Origin: Planctomycetota bacterium
GTDB taxonomy: Bacteria; Planctomycetota; UBA1135; GCA-002686595
Direction: 5' to 3'
DNA: 64,000 bases
NCBI GenBank assembly: GCA_030746555.1
Contig: JASLMK010000068.1
Location: forward strand, 1 to 64,000
Shown: in pieces, positions 32,222-46,416 of the stretch
Layout: each line of letters begins with the position of its first letter
Numbering within the stretch: position 1 is the first letter of the stretch
Notes under the pieces: model-generated
The model's database searches: none
What the model was told of the DNA's origin: nothing
What the model saw: only the letters and a program-made list of their open reading frames with translations
Made by a program: the position numbers and the translations under genes

Positions 32222-34834
32222 ATGGGCCTCGCCACGACCCTGTGCCGCCGCAGCCTGACCCAGCGGCCCGGCCGCACCCTGTTCTCCGTCCTCGGCATCG
32301 CCGTGGGGATCGCGACGGTCGTCGGGGTCTTCACCCTCGACCACAACACGATCGCGGGCCTGCGCCTGCCCCACGAGCGCAACTGGCGCCCCGAGCTCGA
32401 GGTGCGCCCTGCCGACGAGGTCGCCGACCCGCGCGGGGAGCTCTCGGCGACCGAGGGCGTCGCCTCGGCCTCGGCCTTCTTCCAGAGCCGCGTCGAGGTG
32501 CACGTGACCGCGGCCGAGCGCGGCGCCGGCCGCGAGCGCGCGCCCTTCAAGGCGCTGTGCATCGCCGCCGAGGCCGACGGCCTGCCGGGCCTCGACGCCT
32601 ACCGCCTCGCCGCCGGCGCGCACCTCGACCCCGGCGCCGAGCCGCCCCAGATCCTGGTCGGCATGGCGGTCGCGCGCGAGCTCGACCTCGCGCCCGGCGA
32701 CGAGCTCACCCTCGCCCGCCCGCGACGGGCCGCCCGCAAGGCCTGCGTTGACGGCGTCGTGCAGGAGGTCGCGCCGGCGGTGCGCGACGCGCCGGTGCAC
32801 CACGCCTTCGTCGTCGCCGGCATCCTGACCCACGAGAAGCTGGGGCGGCGCGCCGACGGCGAGGTCGTGCTCGTGGACTTCGCCCCGGGCGAGGAGGTCT
32901 TCGCCGACGCGCGCGTCGACTCGCGCTACTGGGTGCGCCCCGATCCCGCCGTGGACCTCGAGCGGCTGCGCGCCAACCTCTCGGGGAACTTCGCCTACGA
33001 CATCGGCCGCAGCGTAGTCATCGGTCAGGCCGCCGACGAGCGCGCCTTCCGCAACGGCGTGCGCATGGCCGGGCTGTTGGCCCTCGTCCTGGGGCTGTAC
33101 GTGATCTTCCACACCCTCTCGATGTCGCTCATCGAGCGCCTGCGCGAGGTCGGCACCCTGCACGCTCTGGGCGCGGGGCGCGGCCACATCGCGCGTGTCT
33201 TCCTGCTCGAAGCCGGCGTCCTCGCCGGCATCGGCGGGGCTGCGGGACTGGCGGGCGGCCTCGCCCTGGCGCGCTTTTTGCTCCTGCGCGGCGTGACGAC
33301 CCTGGGGACCGGGCGCGTGATCGAGCTCTTCGAGGTTCCCTGGCCGGTCGTCGGCTCGTTGGTCGCCCTGGGCGTGGGCCTGGCCGTCATCGGCGCCGTC
33401 TTCCCCCTCCTGCGCGCGCGCGACGCGAGCGTCGTCGAAGCCCTGCGCGGCGAGCAGGCCCTCGCCCGCAGCGCCGACCAGCGCGGCTTCCACCTCTTCG
33501 CCGCCCTGCTCCTCGGCGGCCTGCTGCCGGGCCTGTACTTCGTGATCGTCCCGGTCGTGGGGGAGGCCGGCCGCGTGCTCGTCGGTTCGGTGCTGTTGGC
33601 GGTCGGCGTCTTGGGCCTGCTCGTCGCCGTGCCCCTGCTGGTGCCGACCCTGGTCACCGGCTGCTGCCGCCTGCTGGAGCGGCCCCTGCGCGCCTGCTTC
33701 CCCTTCGCCGGGCGCATGGCGGCGCGCAGCATGCTCGAGAGCCCGCGGCGCGTGGCGGTCTCGACCGCCGCGATCGCGCTCGTCGCCTCCGCCTTCGTGG
33801 GGCTCAAGGGCATGACCGCCAGCCTGCGCGGCGAGATCGAGGAGTGGGCCGACGCGGCGGTGGCGGACAAGGTCTACGCCCACGGTCTGCCGCAGGTGGA
33901 CTACGCGGCCCTGCGCGCGAAGCTCGCCGAGTATCCCGGCGTGCGCGCGGTCGAGTCGGGCAGCGCGAACACCTACGCGCCCTTCCTCCTCGTCGGCCTG
34001 CGCACCGAGGAGCTCGTCAAGCACGGCCCCCTCGCGGAGGACCCCAGCCTCGCGCGGGAGCTCGACGAGCGCCACGGCCTGATCCTCTCCGAGCGCGTTG
34101 CGCGCAACTTCGGCTACGGCCCGGGGGACGTCGTCCAGGTCCCCGTCGGCGCCGGCCGCGCCCAGGAGTTCCGCGTCGTCGCGGTCAGCGACGCCTACGG
34201 CTACTTCCCCTTCCCCGACGAGCGCATGTACGGCGTGGTCAGCGAGCGCGCCATGGAGCGCTACTTCTGTCTGGACGTCGCCACCACCGATCGCGTCGGC
34301 GTGGTGCTGGAGGAGGGCGCCGATCCCGGCGTCGTGGGCGCCGCCGTGGCCGACTTCCTCGGGGGCGAGGCCACCTTCCAGACCGTGACCGGCGCCCGCC
34401 TGCGCGACCTCCAGGTGGCCGACATCGACCGGGACTTCCGTCTCTTCGACCTGATCCTCGGCCTGACCGCCCTGCTGGCGGGGGTGGGCGTCTTGAACGG
34501 CCAGCTGCTCGCGGCGCTGGAGCGCACCAAGGAGTTGGGGATCCTCAAGGCCCTCGGCGCTTCCGCCGGGCAGATCGCAGGCATGGTGTGGTTGGAGTCG
34601 GCCGTCATGGGGGCCTTCGGCGGCCTGCTCGGCGTCGGTCTCGGCAGCCTCCTGGGGCCGGTGATCGTGACCGCCCTCGAGAACCTCTCGGGCCTCGCCC
34701 TGCCGCAGCGCGGTGCGGGGGCGTGGCTGTGGATCACCCTCGTCGCGGCCCTGGGCCTGGCGCTGGTCGCCGCCGTCTATCCCGTCTGGCGCATGAACCG
34801 CACCGATGCCGTTCGCGCGGTGCGCACCGGCTGA
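32222..34834 (+). CDS. FtsX-like ABC transporter permease with two FtsX domains
   Basis: The 870-residue permease has an N-terminal membrane helix with MacB-type periplasmic region (about 15-275). A first FtsX domain (about 280-400) has helices at VRMAGLLALVLGLYVIFHTL and GIGGAAGLAGGLALARFLLL. A central four-helix part follows (about 425-530), then a second periplasmic region (about 545-745) and a second FtsX domain (about 745-865, with ILKALGASAGQIAGMVWLES). Fusing two FtsX units into one chain is common for the LolC/E-type or DevC-like exporter class in such bacteria. It works with the ATPase immediately upstream. Confidence 0.87.
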   Translation: MGLATTLCRRSLTQRPGRTLFSVLGIAVGIATVVGVFTLDHNTIAGLRLPHERNWRPELEVRPADEVADPRGELSATEGVASASAFFQSRVEVHVTAAERGAGRERAPFKALCIAAEADGLPGLDAYRLAAGAHLDPGAEPPQILVGMAVARELDLAPGDELTLARPRRAARKACVDGVVQEVAPAVRDAPVHHAFVVAGILTHEKLGRRADGEVVLVDFAPGEEVFADARVDSRYWVRPDPAVDLERLRANLSGNFAYDIGRSVVIGQAADERAFRNGVRMAGLLALVLGLYVIFHTLSMSLIERLREVGTLHALGAGRGHIARVFLLEAGVLAGIGGAAGLAGGLALARFLLLRGVTTLGTGRVIELFEVPWPVVGSLVALGVGLAVIGAVFPLLRARDASVVEALRGEQALARSADQRGFHLFAALLLGGLLPGLYFVIVPVVGEAGRVLVGSVLLAVGVLGLLVAVPLLVPTLVTGCCRLLERPLRACFPFAGRMAARSMLESPRRVAVSTAAIALVASAFVGLKGMTASLRGEIEEWADAAVADKVYAHGLPQVDYAALRAKLAEYPGVRAVESGSANTYAPFLLVGLRTEELVKHGPLAEDPSLARELDERHGLILSERVARNFGYGPGDVVQVPVGAGRAQEFRVVAVSDAYGYFPFPDERMYGVVSERAMERYFCLDVATTDRVGVVLEEGADPGVVGAAVADFLGGEATFQTVTGARLRDLQVADIDRDFRLFDLILGLTALLAGVGVLNGQLLAALERTKELGILKALGASAGQIAGMVWLESAVMGAFGGLLGVGLGSLLGPVIVTALENLSGLALPQRGAGAWLWITLVAALGLALVAAVYPVWRMNRTDAVRAVRTG

Positions 34835-34846
34835 ACGACCGCACCC

Positions 34847-35275
34847 GTGGACCGCCTGATCGAGCTGCTGTTCCCTGCCACCCCGCGCGAGCTCGGCCCG
34901 CGGCGTGGCATCAAGATCTTCCTGCGCGCGGTGCACGTCGCGTGCGCGGGGATCCTCTCGGGCGCCTATCTCCTGGGGGTCGACGCCGCCCGCGAGGGCT
35001 GGCTGGCGGCCACCGTCACCACGGGCACCGCTCTGCTCCTGCTCGACCTGCACGAGAGCGGTGCGTTCCTCCTCCAGGTGCGCGGCGTGGTCGTCTTGCT
35101 CAAGGTGGCGGCGCTGTGCGCCTTGCTCGGACTGCCCGCCCTCGAGCCGGCGGCCGGGTGGATCCTGGTCGCCCTGGTCGTGCTCTCGGTCGTCTTCTCC
35201 CACGCACCGTCGGGCGTGCGCTACCGCGTGCTGTGGTTCGCCGACCGCGTGAACGAAGCGCGGACGAAGGGCTGA
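34847..35275 (+). CDS. Small membrane protein, four predicted helices
   Basis: The 142-residue protein has four hydrophobic segments (about 23-47, 51-69, 78-98 and 104-124) and charged ends. It is the last gene of the ABC operon, 12 bp after the permease, beginning at GTG. It may be a structural or accessory part of the transporter, but no family is recognised and the role is unknown. Its 3' end is 3 bp from the stop of the convergent iron-sulfur/TPR gene. Confidence 0.6.
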   Translation: MDRLIELLFPATPRELGPRRGIKIFLRAVHVACAGILSGAYLLGVDAAREGWLAATVTTGTALLLLDLHESGAFLLQVRGVVVLLKVAALCALLGLPALEPAAGWILVALVVLSVVFSHAPSGVRYRVLWFADRVNEARTKG

Positions 35276-35278
35276 GCC

Positions 35279-37333
35279 TCAGTCTTTCGTGCCTGCCAGG
35301 AGGGCGGCGTAGCGTTCGTCGAGGTGCGCGGCGCGCCGGAGGAACCCTCGGCCTTCCTCCACACGCCCGCTCTCGATCAGCAGGCGTCCGAGGTTGAAGT
35401 GGGGGTGGGCGAAGTCGGGCGCGAGAGTGACCGCACGTCGCAGGGCGGCCTCGGCGCCCGGAGTGTCGTCGAGGCGCGCGAGCAGGAACCCGAGGTTGTT
35501 GTGGACCTGGGGATCGTCGGGAGCGAGGCGCGCGGCGACGCGGTAGTGGCCGACCGCCTCCGCTCCCTCACCGCGCTGGGCGAGGAGCACGGCGAGGTTG
35601 TAGTGGGCCGGTGCCGAGTCCGGCTCGAGGGCGACGGCCGAGCGCAAGCGAGCGAGCGCCTCGGCCAGGCGCCCGGCTCCGGCGAGCAGCTCGCTGAGTG
35701 CGAGGTGGGCGGAGGCGAGCTCCGCATGCTCGGCCAGAGCCGCCTCGTAGGCCTCGATCGCTCCGCCCACGTCCCCACGCTCGGCACGCAGGGCGCCGCG
35801 CAGCTCGCTCGTCAGCGCCCGCTCGAGGGCGACGTGTTCGGCAGGCTCGGACTCCCCGGCGATCCCCGCGGCGAGGTCGAGCTGGTGCTCGGCGCGGGCA
35901 GCACGGCCGGAGCCCGACAGGGCGCGGGCTAGCTGGCGGCGGGCGCTGCGTTGGTCGCGGGCGTCGGCCAGGGCGCGCTCGAACCAGACCGCGGCCCGGG
36001 AGGGCTCGCCCGTGGCCAGGTGCAGGCGCCCCAGGCGCGCGGCGACGCCCGGCGTCGACACCAGGCCCCAGCGCTCGACCCGCTCGAGGTGGCCGACGGC
36101 CCGCGCGGCGACGGCGGGGGACCCGCTGGCGTCGAAGGCTCGGGTCGCCCGCTCGCCGGCTAGCTGCTGGGAGCGCACGAGCCCCGCATGGGCGGTGAAG
36201 ACCGCCAAGACGACGGCTCCGGCGGCGACCGCGCGCCCGGGAGACCGGAGCTTGCCGGCGACCTTGAGGCGCGTGCGTCCGAGCTTGACGTGCTCGCGGG
36301 TGAGCAGGCGCGCGGCGACGACCGCCAGGTAGGCGAGGATCGCTCCCCATCCCAGGGCCAGGAGGAACGGGACCAACCCGTAGAGGCCGCGGTAGGAGAA
36401 GAGGGCGACGGCGAAAACGCCGGCGAGCAGACCCTCCTCGCCGAGGCTGAAGTCGTTGCGCGGCGGGAGCCGTTGGCCCGCGGGGATACGGCGGAAGAGG
36501 GGAGGGAGGGTGAAGCGGTAGGCGATCGCCGAGCTCGGACACCCGGTCAGGCAGTCGAGGTCGCGCAGGCAGGAGGAGCTCACGACGGTGCCGTGGGCGG
36601 CGAGCTCCTCGTGGACGCGGATGTCGGACTGGCAGGACGCCGTGCAGGTCCCGCAGCCGGTGCAGCCTTCGAGGGCGACCAGGCGGCCGGGGGCGATTCG
36701 GTCGGCGAGCGCGAACAGCGCACCGTAGGGACAGGCGAAGCGACAGAAGGAGCGCGAGCCGAGGACGTAGACGATCAGGAAGCCGCACACGCCGAAGGTC
36801 AACAGGGCGATCCCCACCGGCGGCAGGTTGCGCCAGAAGTCGGTCGTCACGAAGGAGGCCCAGCCCTCGGCATCGGTCGCGATGCGCAGGCGCGGTGCCG
36901 GGCGTCCCTCCAGCACCCGCGCCACCTGCGGCCAGACGAACATGTACACGAGAGCTCCAGGCGCGATGAGCGCGAGGACGCGCGAGCGCACCGGACGCGG
37001 GGCGATCCCGAGCTTGGCGAGGATCCAGGCGCACAGGTCCTCCAAGGCCAGGATGTGGCAGCCCCAGGAGCAGAAGAAGCGCCCCAAGCAGAGGACCGAG
37101 ACGAGGGCCGCGGCCATGAACAGGAACCCCGCAGTCACGATCCCCAGCTCGAGGGTGTACATGACCTCGTGGAGCTCGAGGGGCGCCAGGGTCGTCCCGT
37201 TGAGCCTCCAGTGGGCGAGGTGGATACCCATCAGGACGTAGACCGCGGTCAGGGATGCGGCGCGCCAGCGCCCCAGGCGCGAGGCCGGGCGGACGCCCTC
37301 GGAGGGAGTGGACTTTACTTTTTCGGACAACAA
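35279..37333 (-). CDS. NapH/NosR-like membrane 4Fe-4S protein fused to TPR domain
   Basis: The 684-residue protein has an N-terminal polytopic part (about 25-360) with NapH/CcoG-type motifs: LGRFFCSWGCHILALEDLC (near 83-101), SFCRFACPYGALF (195-207) and a complete CxxCxxCxxxC site at Cys224/227/230/234. A second site has Cys255, Asp258, Cys261 and Cys265-Pro, so Asp replaces the second cysteine. After another pair of helices the C-terminal third (about 410-680) contains at least five TPR units, with patterns like AHYNLAVLLAQRGEGAEAVG. The membrane part likely passes electrons across or along the membrane, and the TPRs likely recruit a partner. The start at TTG 37333 is uncertain. Confidence 0.8.
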   Translation of the reverse strand: MLSEKVKSTPSEGVRPASRLGRWRAASLTAVYVLMGIHLAHWRLNGTTLAPLELHEVMYTLELGIVTAGFLFMAAALVSVLCLGRFFCSWGCHILALEDLCAWILAKLGIAPRPVRSRVLALIAPGALVYMFVWPQVARVLEGRPAPRLRIATDAEGWASFVTTDFWRNLPPVGIALLTFGVCGFLIVYVLGSRSFCRFACPYGALFALADRIAPGRLVALEGCTGCGTCTASCQSDIRVHEELAAHGTVVSSSCLRDLDCLTGCPSSAIAYRFTLPPLFRRIPAGQRLPPRNDFSLGEEGLLAGVFAVALFSYRGLYGLVPFLLALGWGAILAYLAVVAARLLTREHVKLGRTRLKVAGKLRSPGRAVAAGAVVLAVFTAHAGLVRSQQLAGERATRAFDASGSPAVAARAVGHLERVERWGLVSTPGVAARLGRLHLATGEPSRAAVWFERALADARDQRSARRQLARALSGSGRAARAEHQLDLAAGIAGESEPAEHVALERALTSELRGALRAERGDVGGAIEAYEAALAEHAELASAHLALSELLAGAGRLAEALARLRSAVALEPDSAPAHYNLAVLLAQRGEGAEAVGHYRVAARLAPDDPQVHNNLGFLLARLDDTPGAEAALRRAVTLAPDFAHPHFNLGRLLIESGRVEEGRGFLRRAAHLDERYAALLAGTKD

Positions 37334-37359
37334 GACGATCTTAGGATCTAGAGGTACAC
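37334..37359. promoter_or_regulatory. Very short divergent promoter region
   Basis: Only 26 bp separate the two divergent iron-sulfur genes. The surrounding 37310-37375 is clearly more AT-rich than the rest, including ACTTTACTTTTTCGG and ATCTTAGGATCTAGAGG. GAGG at 37351-37354 is a plausible ribosome binding site for the ATG at 37360. No symmetric FNR-like or Fur-like box is evident. Confidence 0.45.
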
Positions 37360-38491
37360 ATGAAGGATAGCACGCTATGGAACGGGGTTCACCGCCTAGC
37401 GGTGCGCCGAGGACGGTGCCGCGGCTCCTCCCGGCTCCCGACCGGAGTCCGCCCCTCTGCCGGAGAGCGCCGCGCGTGGCGCGCGGCCCAGGTCCTGGTC
37501 TGGGGGGTGGGGGTCGTCCTGCTCGCGTTGTTGCTCTTCGTCCCGAACGTGGGCATCCACGCCTTCTGGAACGGCCTGATCCCGGTGGCGCCGGCGCTGT
37601 TGGCCCTCGCCCCGGGAGTCTGGCGCAACGTCTGCCCCATGGGGTCGACCGCCCTTGTTGCGCGTCACGCGGGCCTCTCCCGGCGCCGCAGGATCAGCGA
37701 GGCCTCCCAGGCGCGCCTCTCCCTCGTCGGGGTCGTCCTGCTGCTGGCGATCGTCCCCCTGCGCCACGTCGTCCTCGACACCGACGGCCCGGCCACCGCC
37801 CTGGCGATCGCAATCCTGGCCTTGGCCGCCGTCGTCTCCTGCGGCCACTTCGAGTGGAAGAGCGCCTGGTGCTCGGGAGCCTGCCCGGTCCACCCGGTCG
37901 AGAAGCTCTACGGCACCAAGCCCCTGGTGACCGTGGCCAACGCCCACTGCGGACCGTGCGAGCGTTGCGTCGTGACCTGCCCGGACTCGAGCGTCGCCAT
38001 GACGCCCCTCTCGGCCACCCCGCGCCCGAGCGCGCGCCTCGCCGGTCGCCTGATGGTGGGCGGCTTCGCGGGCTTCGTCTGGGGCTGGTTCCACGTGCCC
38101 GACTACGCCGGCGGCGAGGGCTGGTCGCACCTGTCGACTGCCTACGGGCTGCCGCTGGCTGGTATGGCGGCCAGCCTGCTCCTGTTCACCCTGCTCGACT
38201 ACCTCGGTGGTCCGAGCCGGCGCCGCTTGGTGGCGAGCGCCTTCGCCGCCGCCGCCATCGCCTGCTACTACTGGTACCGGCTCCCGGCACTGGTCGGCTT
38301 CGGGCCCTTCCCCGGCGACGGGGCCCTCGTAGACCTGCGCGACTCCCTTCCCGCCTGGCTGCCGGCGGCCTCGCGCGCGGTCACGACGACCTTCTTCGCC
38401 TGGTGGTTCCTCGGGCGTTCCTCGGTGGTTCGGAGCTGGTCGATACGGCCGCTCGAGCGCATCGCCGACCTGGGCGGGCACGGCGTGTCGC

Positions 38492-42336
<3,845 letters not shown>

Positions 42337-42340
<4 letters not shown>

Positions 42341-44256
42341 CGCGGGCTCCCCTCGGCGCCGATCTCGCCGGTGACGCTCCCACAGCGCAGCATGGCGGCC
42401 CCGTAGTAGGGGTTGGCGACCTCTCCCTCGGCCTGCAGCCAGCTCGCGCCCCGGCCGTCGAAGGCCATGGGGCAGTGCACGCGCAAGAGGGTGCGGCCCG
42501 CGGGCGCGCCGCCCAGGGAGAAGAGATCGTCGGCGGCTTCGGCGACCGCCTCGAAGGCTGCGCGCAGGGCCGGGAGGTCGGTGCCCCGCGCCGCCGCCCC
42601 GAGGGCGGAACCGACGGCCTCGGCGGCCTCCGCGAGGTCGGCGTCGGCGGCGAGGCCTCCCTCGAAGGTGGCCGGTGCCGCCGCCAGGGCGTCCCGCGCC
42701 GCCGACTCGTCGTCGGCGGCCAGGGCCGCGTGCACGGCGGCGTAGGCCTCCCACCCCGCGGCGAGGGCCGCCCGGGCGCTGTCGGTCAGGGCCACGCGCT
42801 CGACCTCCTCCTCGGCGGCGACGGTCATCATGCTCGGCCTGGCCTGGATCTGCATCGCGCTGTCGAGCTTGAAGCCGCCGTGGGTGACGACGAGCTCCCC
42901 CTCGGCGAGGCCCTCGCGCACGATGTAGTCGTCGCCGGCCCGCGAGCCGAGGATCACCTCGCGGCCCTCGAAGGTCGGGCGCTCGGTGTCGGGCAGGCGC
43001 ACGTAGACGACGGCGCGCCGGCCGGTCACCAAGGCCGCGGAGACCGGGATCACCAGGGGGGCCGGGGCGTGGTCGGCGTCGACCGGCTCGAAACCCACCG
43101 ACTCGGTCGTGACCAGGTCCATGCCGCACTGGCGGCAGCCGACCGACTCGTCCTCGACCACCTCGGGGTGCATCGGGCAGATCCACTTGCCCGCCAGCGC
43201 CGGGTCCATCAGGAGGCCGTCGCCCGCCAGGCGCGCGCGGACCTTGGCGCGGGCGAACATCCCCGGCTTCAGGCTGCCGTCGGCGTTGGGCACGTTGACC
43301 CGCACGCGGGCGGTGCGCGTGTGCTCGTCGAGGACCGGTGCGATGAAGGCGATCGTGCCCTCGAAGGCCCGGCCGGGCACCGCGGCGGCCTCGAAGGTGA
43401 CCGCCTGGCCGTAGTGCAGCCAGGCCAGCTCGCTCTCGTAGGCGTCGAGGCGCAGCCACAGGTGGGAGAGGTCGTCGATCGTCGCGATGCGCTCGCCCTC
43501 GACGACGTACTCGCCCTGCTTCTTGTTCAGGTGCGTCACGACACCGCCGGTGGGGGCGTGGATCGTGACGTGCTCGGCCGGTTCGCCCGTCCGTGCCAGC
43601 TCGTCGATCTGCTCGGCCGTGAGGCCCCAGCGCTCCAGTCGCTTGCGCGCCTCGGTCAGGGTCCCCAGGGAAGCGTCGCGCAGCACGTCGAGCTCGGAGT
43701 CCGCCGTCTCGGCGACGGTGCGTCGCGCCTGCAGGAAGACCTCCTGCGCGGTCACCAGCTCCCGGCTGTAGAGGTCGGCCACGTGGTCTCCCTCGCGCAG
43801 GGTGAGGCCCTCGAAGTCGACGAACAGCCGCTCGAGCCGACCCGGGACCCAGGCGTTGATCGTGCGTCTGCTCGTCTCGTCGTAGGTCAGGCTCCCGGCC
43901 ATGCGCAGCACGGCCGTGGGGAAGCGGCGCTCGACCCTGGTGGTGGCGATCTCCGCCAGGGCGACCGCCGCGCGATCGAGGACGATGCGCCGCTCTCCGG
44001 CGGGCTGGCTGTTTCCGGAGACCTCGGAGAGGTCCATGCCGCAGATCGGGCAGACGCCGGGGCCCTCGCTGCGCATCTGCGGGTGCATCGAGCAACTCCA
44101 GATCGTGCTCGGCGCCTCCGGGGCGGCGGCGCCGGGTGCGGCGGGGCCGGGAGAGGGCGCGCAGGCGCCGCGCAGGCCGTAGCCGGCGGCGAGGGCGACG
44201 AGCACGAGGAGGGCGTGGCGGGTCGGGAGCGAGCGGCCGATGAGGACGATCTTCAT
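42337..44256 (-). CDS. cusB: CusB-type RND periplasmic adaptor with two heavy-metal-binding domains and C-terminal DUF3347
   Basis: The 639-residue membrane fusion protein has an N-terminal signal anchor. A first heavy-metal-binding domain has WSCSMHPQMRSEGPGVCPIC (near 53-76). The barrel-sandwich and alpha-hairpin region (about 95-330) is interrupted near 355-382 by a second heavy-metal-binding domain, WICPMHPEVVEDESVGCRQC. The beta-barrel/membrane-proximal part follows, then a helical C-terminal domain (about 495-635) like DUF3347 with a CPMAFDGRGASWLQ motif. The adaptor delivers Cu(I)/Ag(I) to CusA. It overlaps both neighbours by ATGA, so cusC-cusB-cusA is one translationally coupled operon. 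The second Met/Cys site inside the adaptor is unusual. Confidence 0.9.
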
Positions 44257-45653
44257 GGTCTCTGCGGGGTGGTCTCGAGGGTGCGTCCGACGAGGGATTC
44301 GAGCTCGGCGAGCAGGATCTGGTGGTCGGCGAGGGCGCGCTCACCGGTGAGGTGGAACTCCAGCAGGGTGCGCTGGGCTTCGATGACCGCGTCGAGGTCC
44401 GCGGCGCCGGTGCCGAAGGCGGCTTGGGCGGCCTCGAGGGCCTCGCGCGCCTTGGGAATCAGGGCGGCGGCGTAGAGTTCGAGCTTGCGCTCGGCGTCGT
44501 GCAGGCGCGAGAGCGCCGCGTGGGCGCGGGCGGCCACGGTGTTGCGTCGGTCCTCCAGGGTGCCGGCGGCGGCGCCGACCGCCGCGCGCGCGGCGCGCTC
44601 CTCGGCGCGGTACACGCCGCGGCGGACGGGGAGGTCGATCCCCAGGGAGACGACCCAGGCGTCGGCGCCGTCGGTCCCGTCGCTGGCGTCGATCTGGATT
44701 GCCTCGAGGCCGAGCATGGTCTTGGGACGCCGCAGCGTCGAAGCCAGCCGCTCGAGGGCGCGGGCGCGCTCCAGCTCGCAAGCCAGGGCGGTCAGGTCAG
44801 GGTTGGCGGCGACGGCCTGCTCCAGGACACGCTCGTCGGCCTCGTCCAGGCGCACGCGAGAGAGCTCCGCGGGCCAGGCGAGGGGAGCGGAGACGGGTCG
44901 TCCCACGGCCGCGTTGAGGGCGGCGCGCGCCGGGCCGGCGCGCTCCTCGAGGTCCTCGAGGCGGTCGGCGAGGCGCCCGAGCTCGACCTGGGCGCGGGCC
45001 AGGTCTGTGTGGGAGGCGCCCCCCGCCCCAAAGCGTGCCCGCAGGACGCGCTCGAGGGCTTCGAGCAGGCCGACATCGGCGCGCACGAAGGCGATCGTGC
45101 GCCCGAGGTGGTAGAGCTCGGCGTGGGCGCGGGCGACGTCGGCGCGCAGGGCGAGGCGCTCGGCCTCCAGGCGCGCGCGCGCGGTGTCCGCGGCGGCCAG
45201 GGCGGCGCGCCGGCGGGCCCCGCGGGAGCCGGCGGCCGGCAGGGCTTGCTGCAGGCCGAGGGCGCGCCGCATGGGCCCCGAGCGCGTCTCGACCTCGGCG
45301 AGGTACTCGCGGAAGGCGAGGCGCGGATCGGGCAGGGCGTCGGCGCTCTCGGCCCGGGCGAGGGCGCCGCGTAGGCGCTCCTGGGCGGCGCGCAGGCGCG
45401 GGTGGTCGGCTTCGGCCTGGTCGCAAAGCCGCTCGAGGTCGCGGCCGCGCTCGTCGGCGACGGCAGGTGAGCCGCCGGAGGACTCGGCGTCGGGGGCGAG
45501 GGGGGTCGAGTCCCCCGCAGCGTCGCGCGCGGAGGAAACCGGCGGCGCACCGCGCACCGTGACGCCGGCCGGCGAGAGCATGGCGCGGGAGGAGCAGGCA
45601 GCCAAGAAGAGGAGCGGGCACAGACGGATCGCCCGCGAGAGGGAACGGAACAT
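44253..45653 (-). CDS. cusC: CusC/TolC-type outer membrane efflux lipoprotein
   Basis: The 466-residue protein has signal MFRSLSRAIRLCPLLFLAAC with a lipobox (LAAC), as in CusC. The rest is helical: alternating repeats of TolC-type coiled coils (RLRAAQERLRGALARAES and ALEAAQAAFGTGAADLDAVI). The family proline/glycine turns are at PAGSRGARR and LPVRRGVYR. It forms the outer membrane channel for the CusAB complex. Its 3' end overlaps cusB by 4 bp (ATGA). A small Cys-rich gene lies 84 bp upstream on the same strand. Confidence 0.87.
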   Translation of the reverse strand: MFRSLSRAIRLCPLLFLAACSSRAMLSPAGVTVRGAPPVSSARDAAGDSTPLAPDAESSGGSPAVADERGRDLERLCDQAEADHPRLRAAQERLRGALARAESADALPDPRLAFREYLAEVETRSGPMRRALGLQQALPAAGSRGARRRAALAAADTARARLEAERLALRADVARAHAELYHLGRTIAFVRADVGLLEALERVLRARFGAGGASHTDLARAQVELGRLADRLEDLEERAGPARAALNAAVGRPVSAPLAWPAELSRVRLDEADERVLEQAVAANPDLTALACELERARALERLASTLRRPKTMLGLEAIQIDASDGTDGADAWVVSLGIDLPVRRGVYRAEERAARAAVGAAAGTLEDRRNTVAARAHAALSRLHDAERKLELYAAALIPKAREALEAAQAAFGTGAADLDAVIEAQRTLLEFHLTGERALADHQILLAELESLVGRTLETTPQRP

Positions 45654-45737
45654 GGGACACCCAGGCTGGAGCGGAGGGGTGGAAGACGGGGCGTCTGCCC
45701 CGTCACGGCAGGAGGGCGGGGCGAGACCCCGCCGCTC

Positions 45738-46223
45738 TCAGCAAAGCGCCGTGCCGTAGGCCGCCAGCAGGGTGTCGATGCCGCGCGCGAGAAGGGTCAC
45801 GGCGCGGTGTGCGCCGTCTCGTGCGGCGCCCGGGGCCCGTGGCGGGGGAGGGGGGTCCTCTCGCGCGCGGAGCGTGCTCACCTCGACCGCTGCGCAGGCT
45901 TGCGCTTCGCGCTGCACGCGCTCGCGCAGCTCGCCGTCTCCCCCCGAAGCCGCGGCTCGCGGCTCGCGGGTCGGCGTCGGTTCTCCAGGAGCGCTCGCCT
46001 CGCACGGGCAGCCGCCGGTCAGGACGGCCCCGCCGGGGGCGGAGGGCTCGTCCTCGCCGCAGCAACCGCCGCCGTCATCGCCGGGTCCCGCGCAGCAGCA
46101 CGAGGGCGGACAACCCGCTCCCGCCGCCGCGCCCGAGGCCAAGGCCGCCAGGCCGGGCTGCACTCCCACCAGCAGCGCGAGGAGCGCGGCCAGCAGGCGT
46201 CGGGAAGTGGCTGAGGAGCTCAT
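45738..46223 (-). CDS. Small exported Cys-rich protein upstream of the Cus operon
   Basis: The 161-residue protein has a signal peptide (MSSSATSRRLLAALLALLVG) followed by a Cys cluster GCPPSCCCAGPGDDGGGCCG (near 34-54). A Pro/Ala/Gly-rich mature part contains two further cysteines. The Cys run would suit Cu(I)/Ag(I) binding, and the gene is the first of the cus operon in the same direction. A periplasmic metal-buffering or metallochaperone role is therefore inferred, not shown. The upstream in-frame extension to 46442 is Arg/Pro-rich, so ATG 46223 is used. Confidence 0.6.
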   Translation of the reverse strand: MSSSATSRRLLAALLALLVGVQPGLAALASGAAAGAGCPPSCCCAGPGDDGGGCCGEDEPSAPGGAVLTGGCPCEASAPGEPTPTREPRAAASGGDGELRERVQREAQACAAVEVSTLRAREDPPPPPRAPGAARDGAHRAVTLLARGIDTLLAAYGTALC

Positions 46224-46381
46224 GAAGGGGACGCGGACCGTGTACGGGCCGGGCCGGCTCGCCGTTGGGGCGAGCCTACCACGGCGTCCGAGGCGAGGCC
46301 CGCTCGGAGTGAGGCCACGGTCGTTCCAGGGTGCCTCCGCACGGGATCGGGAGCGGCGGCCGGATTTCTTCACTAAAAGAC

Positions 46382-46410
46382 TTGAAGGTGGTGATATCGG
46401 TTGGCATACT
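46382..46410 (+). promoter_or_regulatory. Sigma70-type promoter of a candidate RNA
   Basis: TTGAAG (46382-46387) is separated by exactly 17 bp from CATACT (46405-46410), a close fit to a housekeeping promoter. This is a clearly AT-enriched island in a very GC-rich region. Expected transcription start is about 46417. It points toward the structured segment and intrinsic terminator at 46567-46602. Confidence 0.7.
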
Positions 46411-46416
46411 TCCCCT

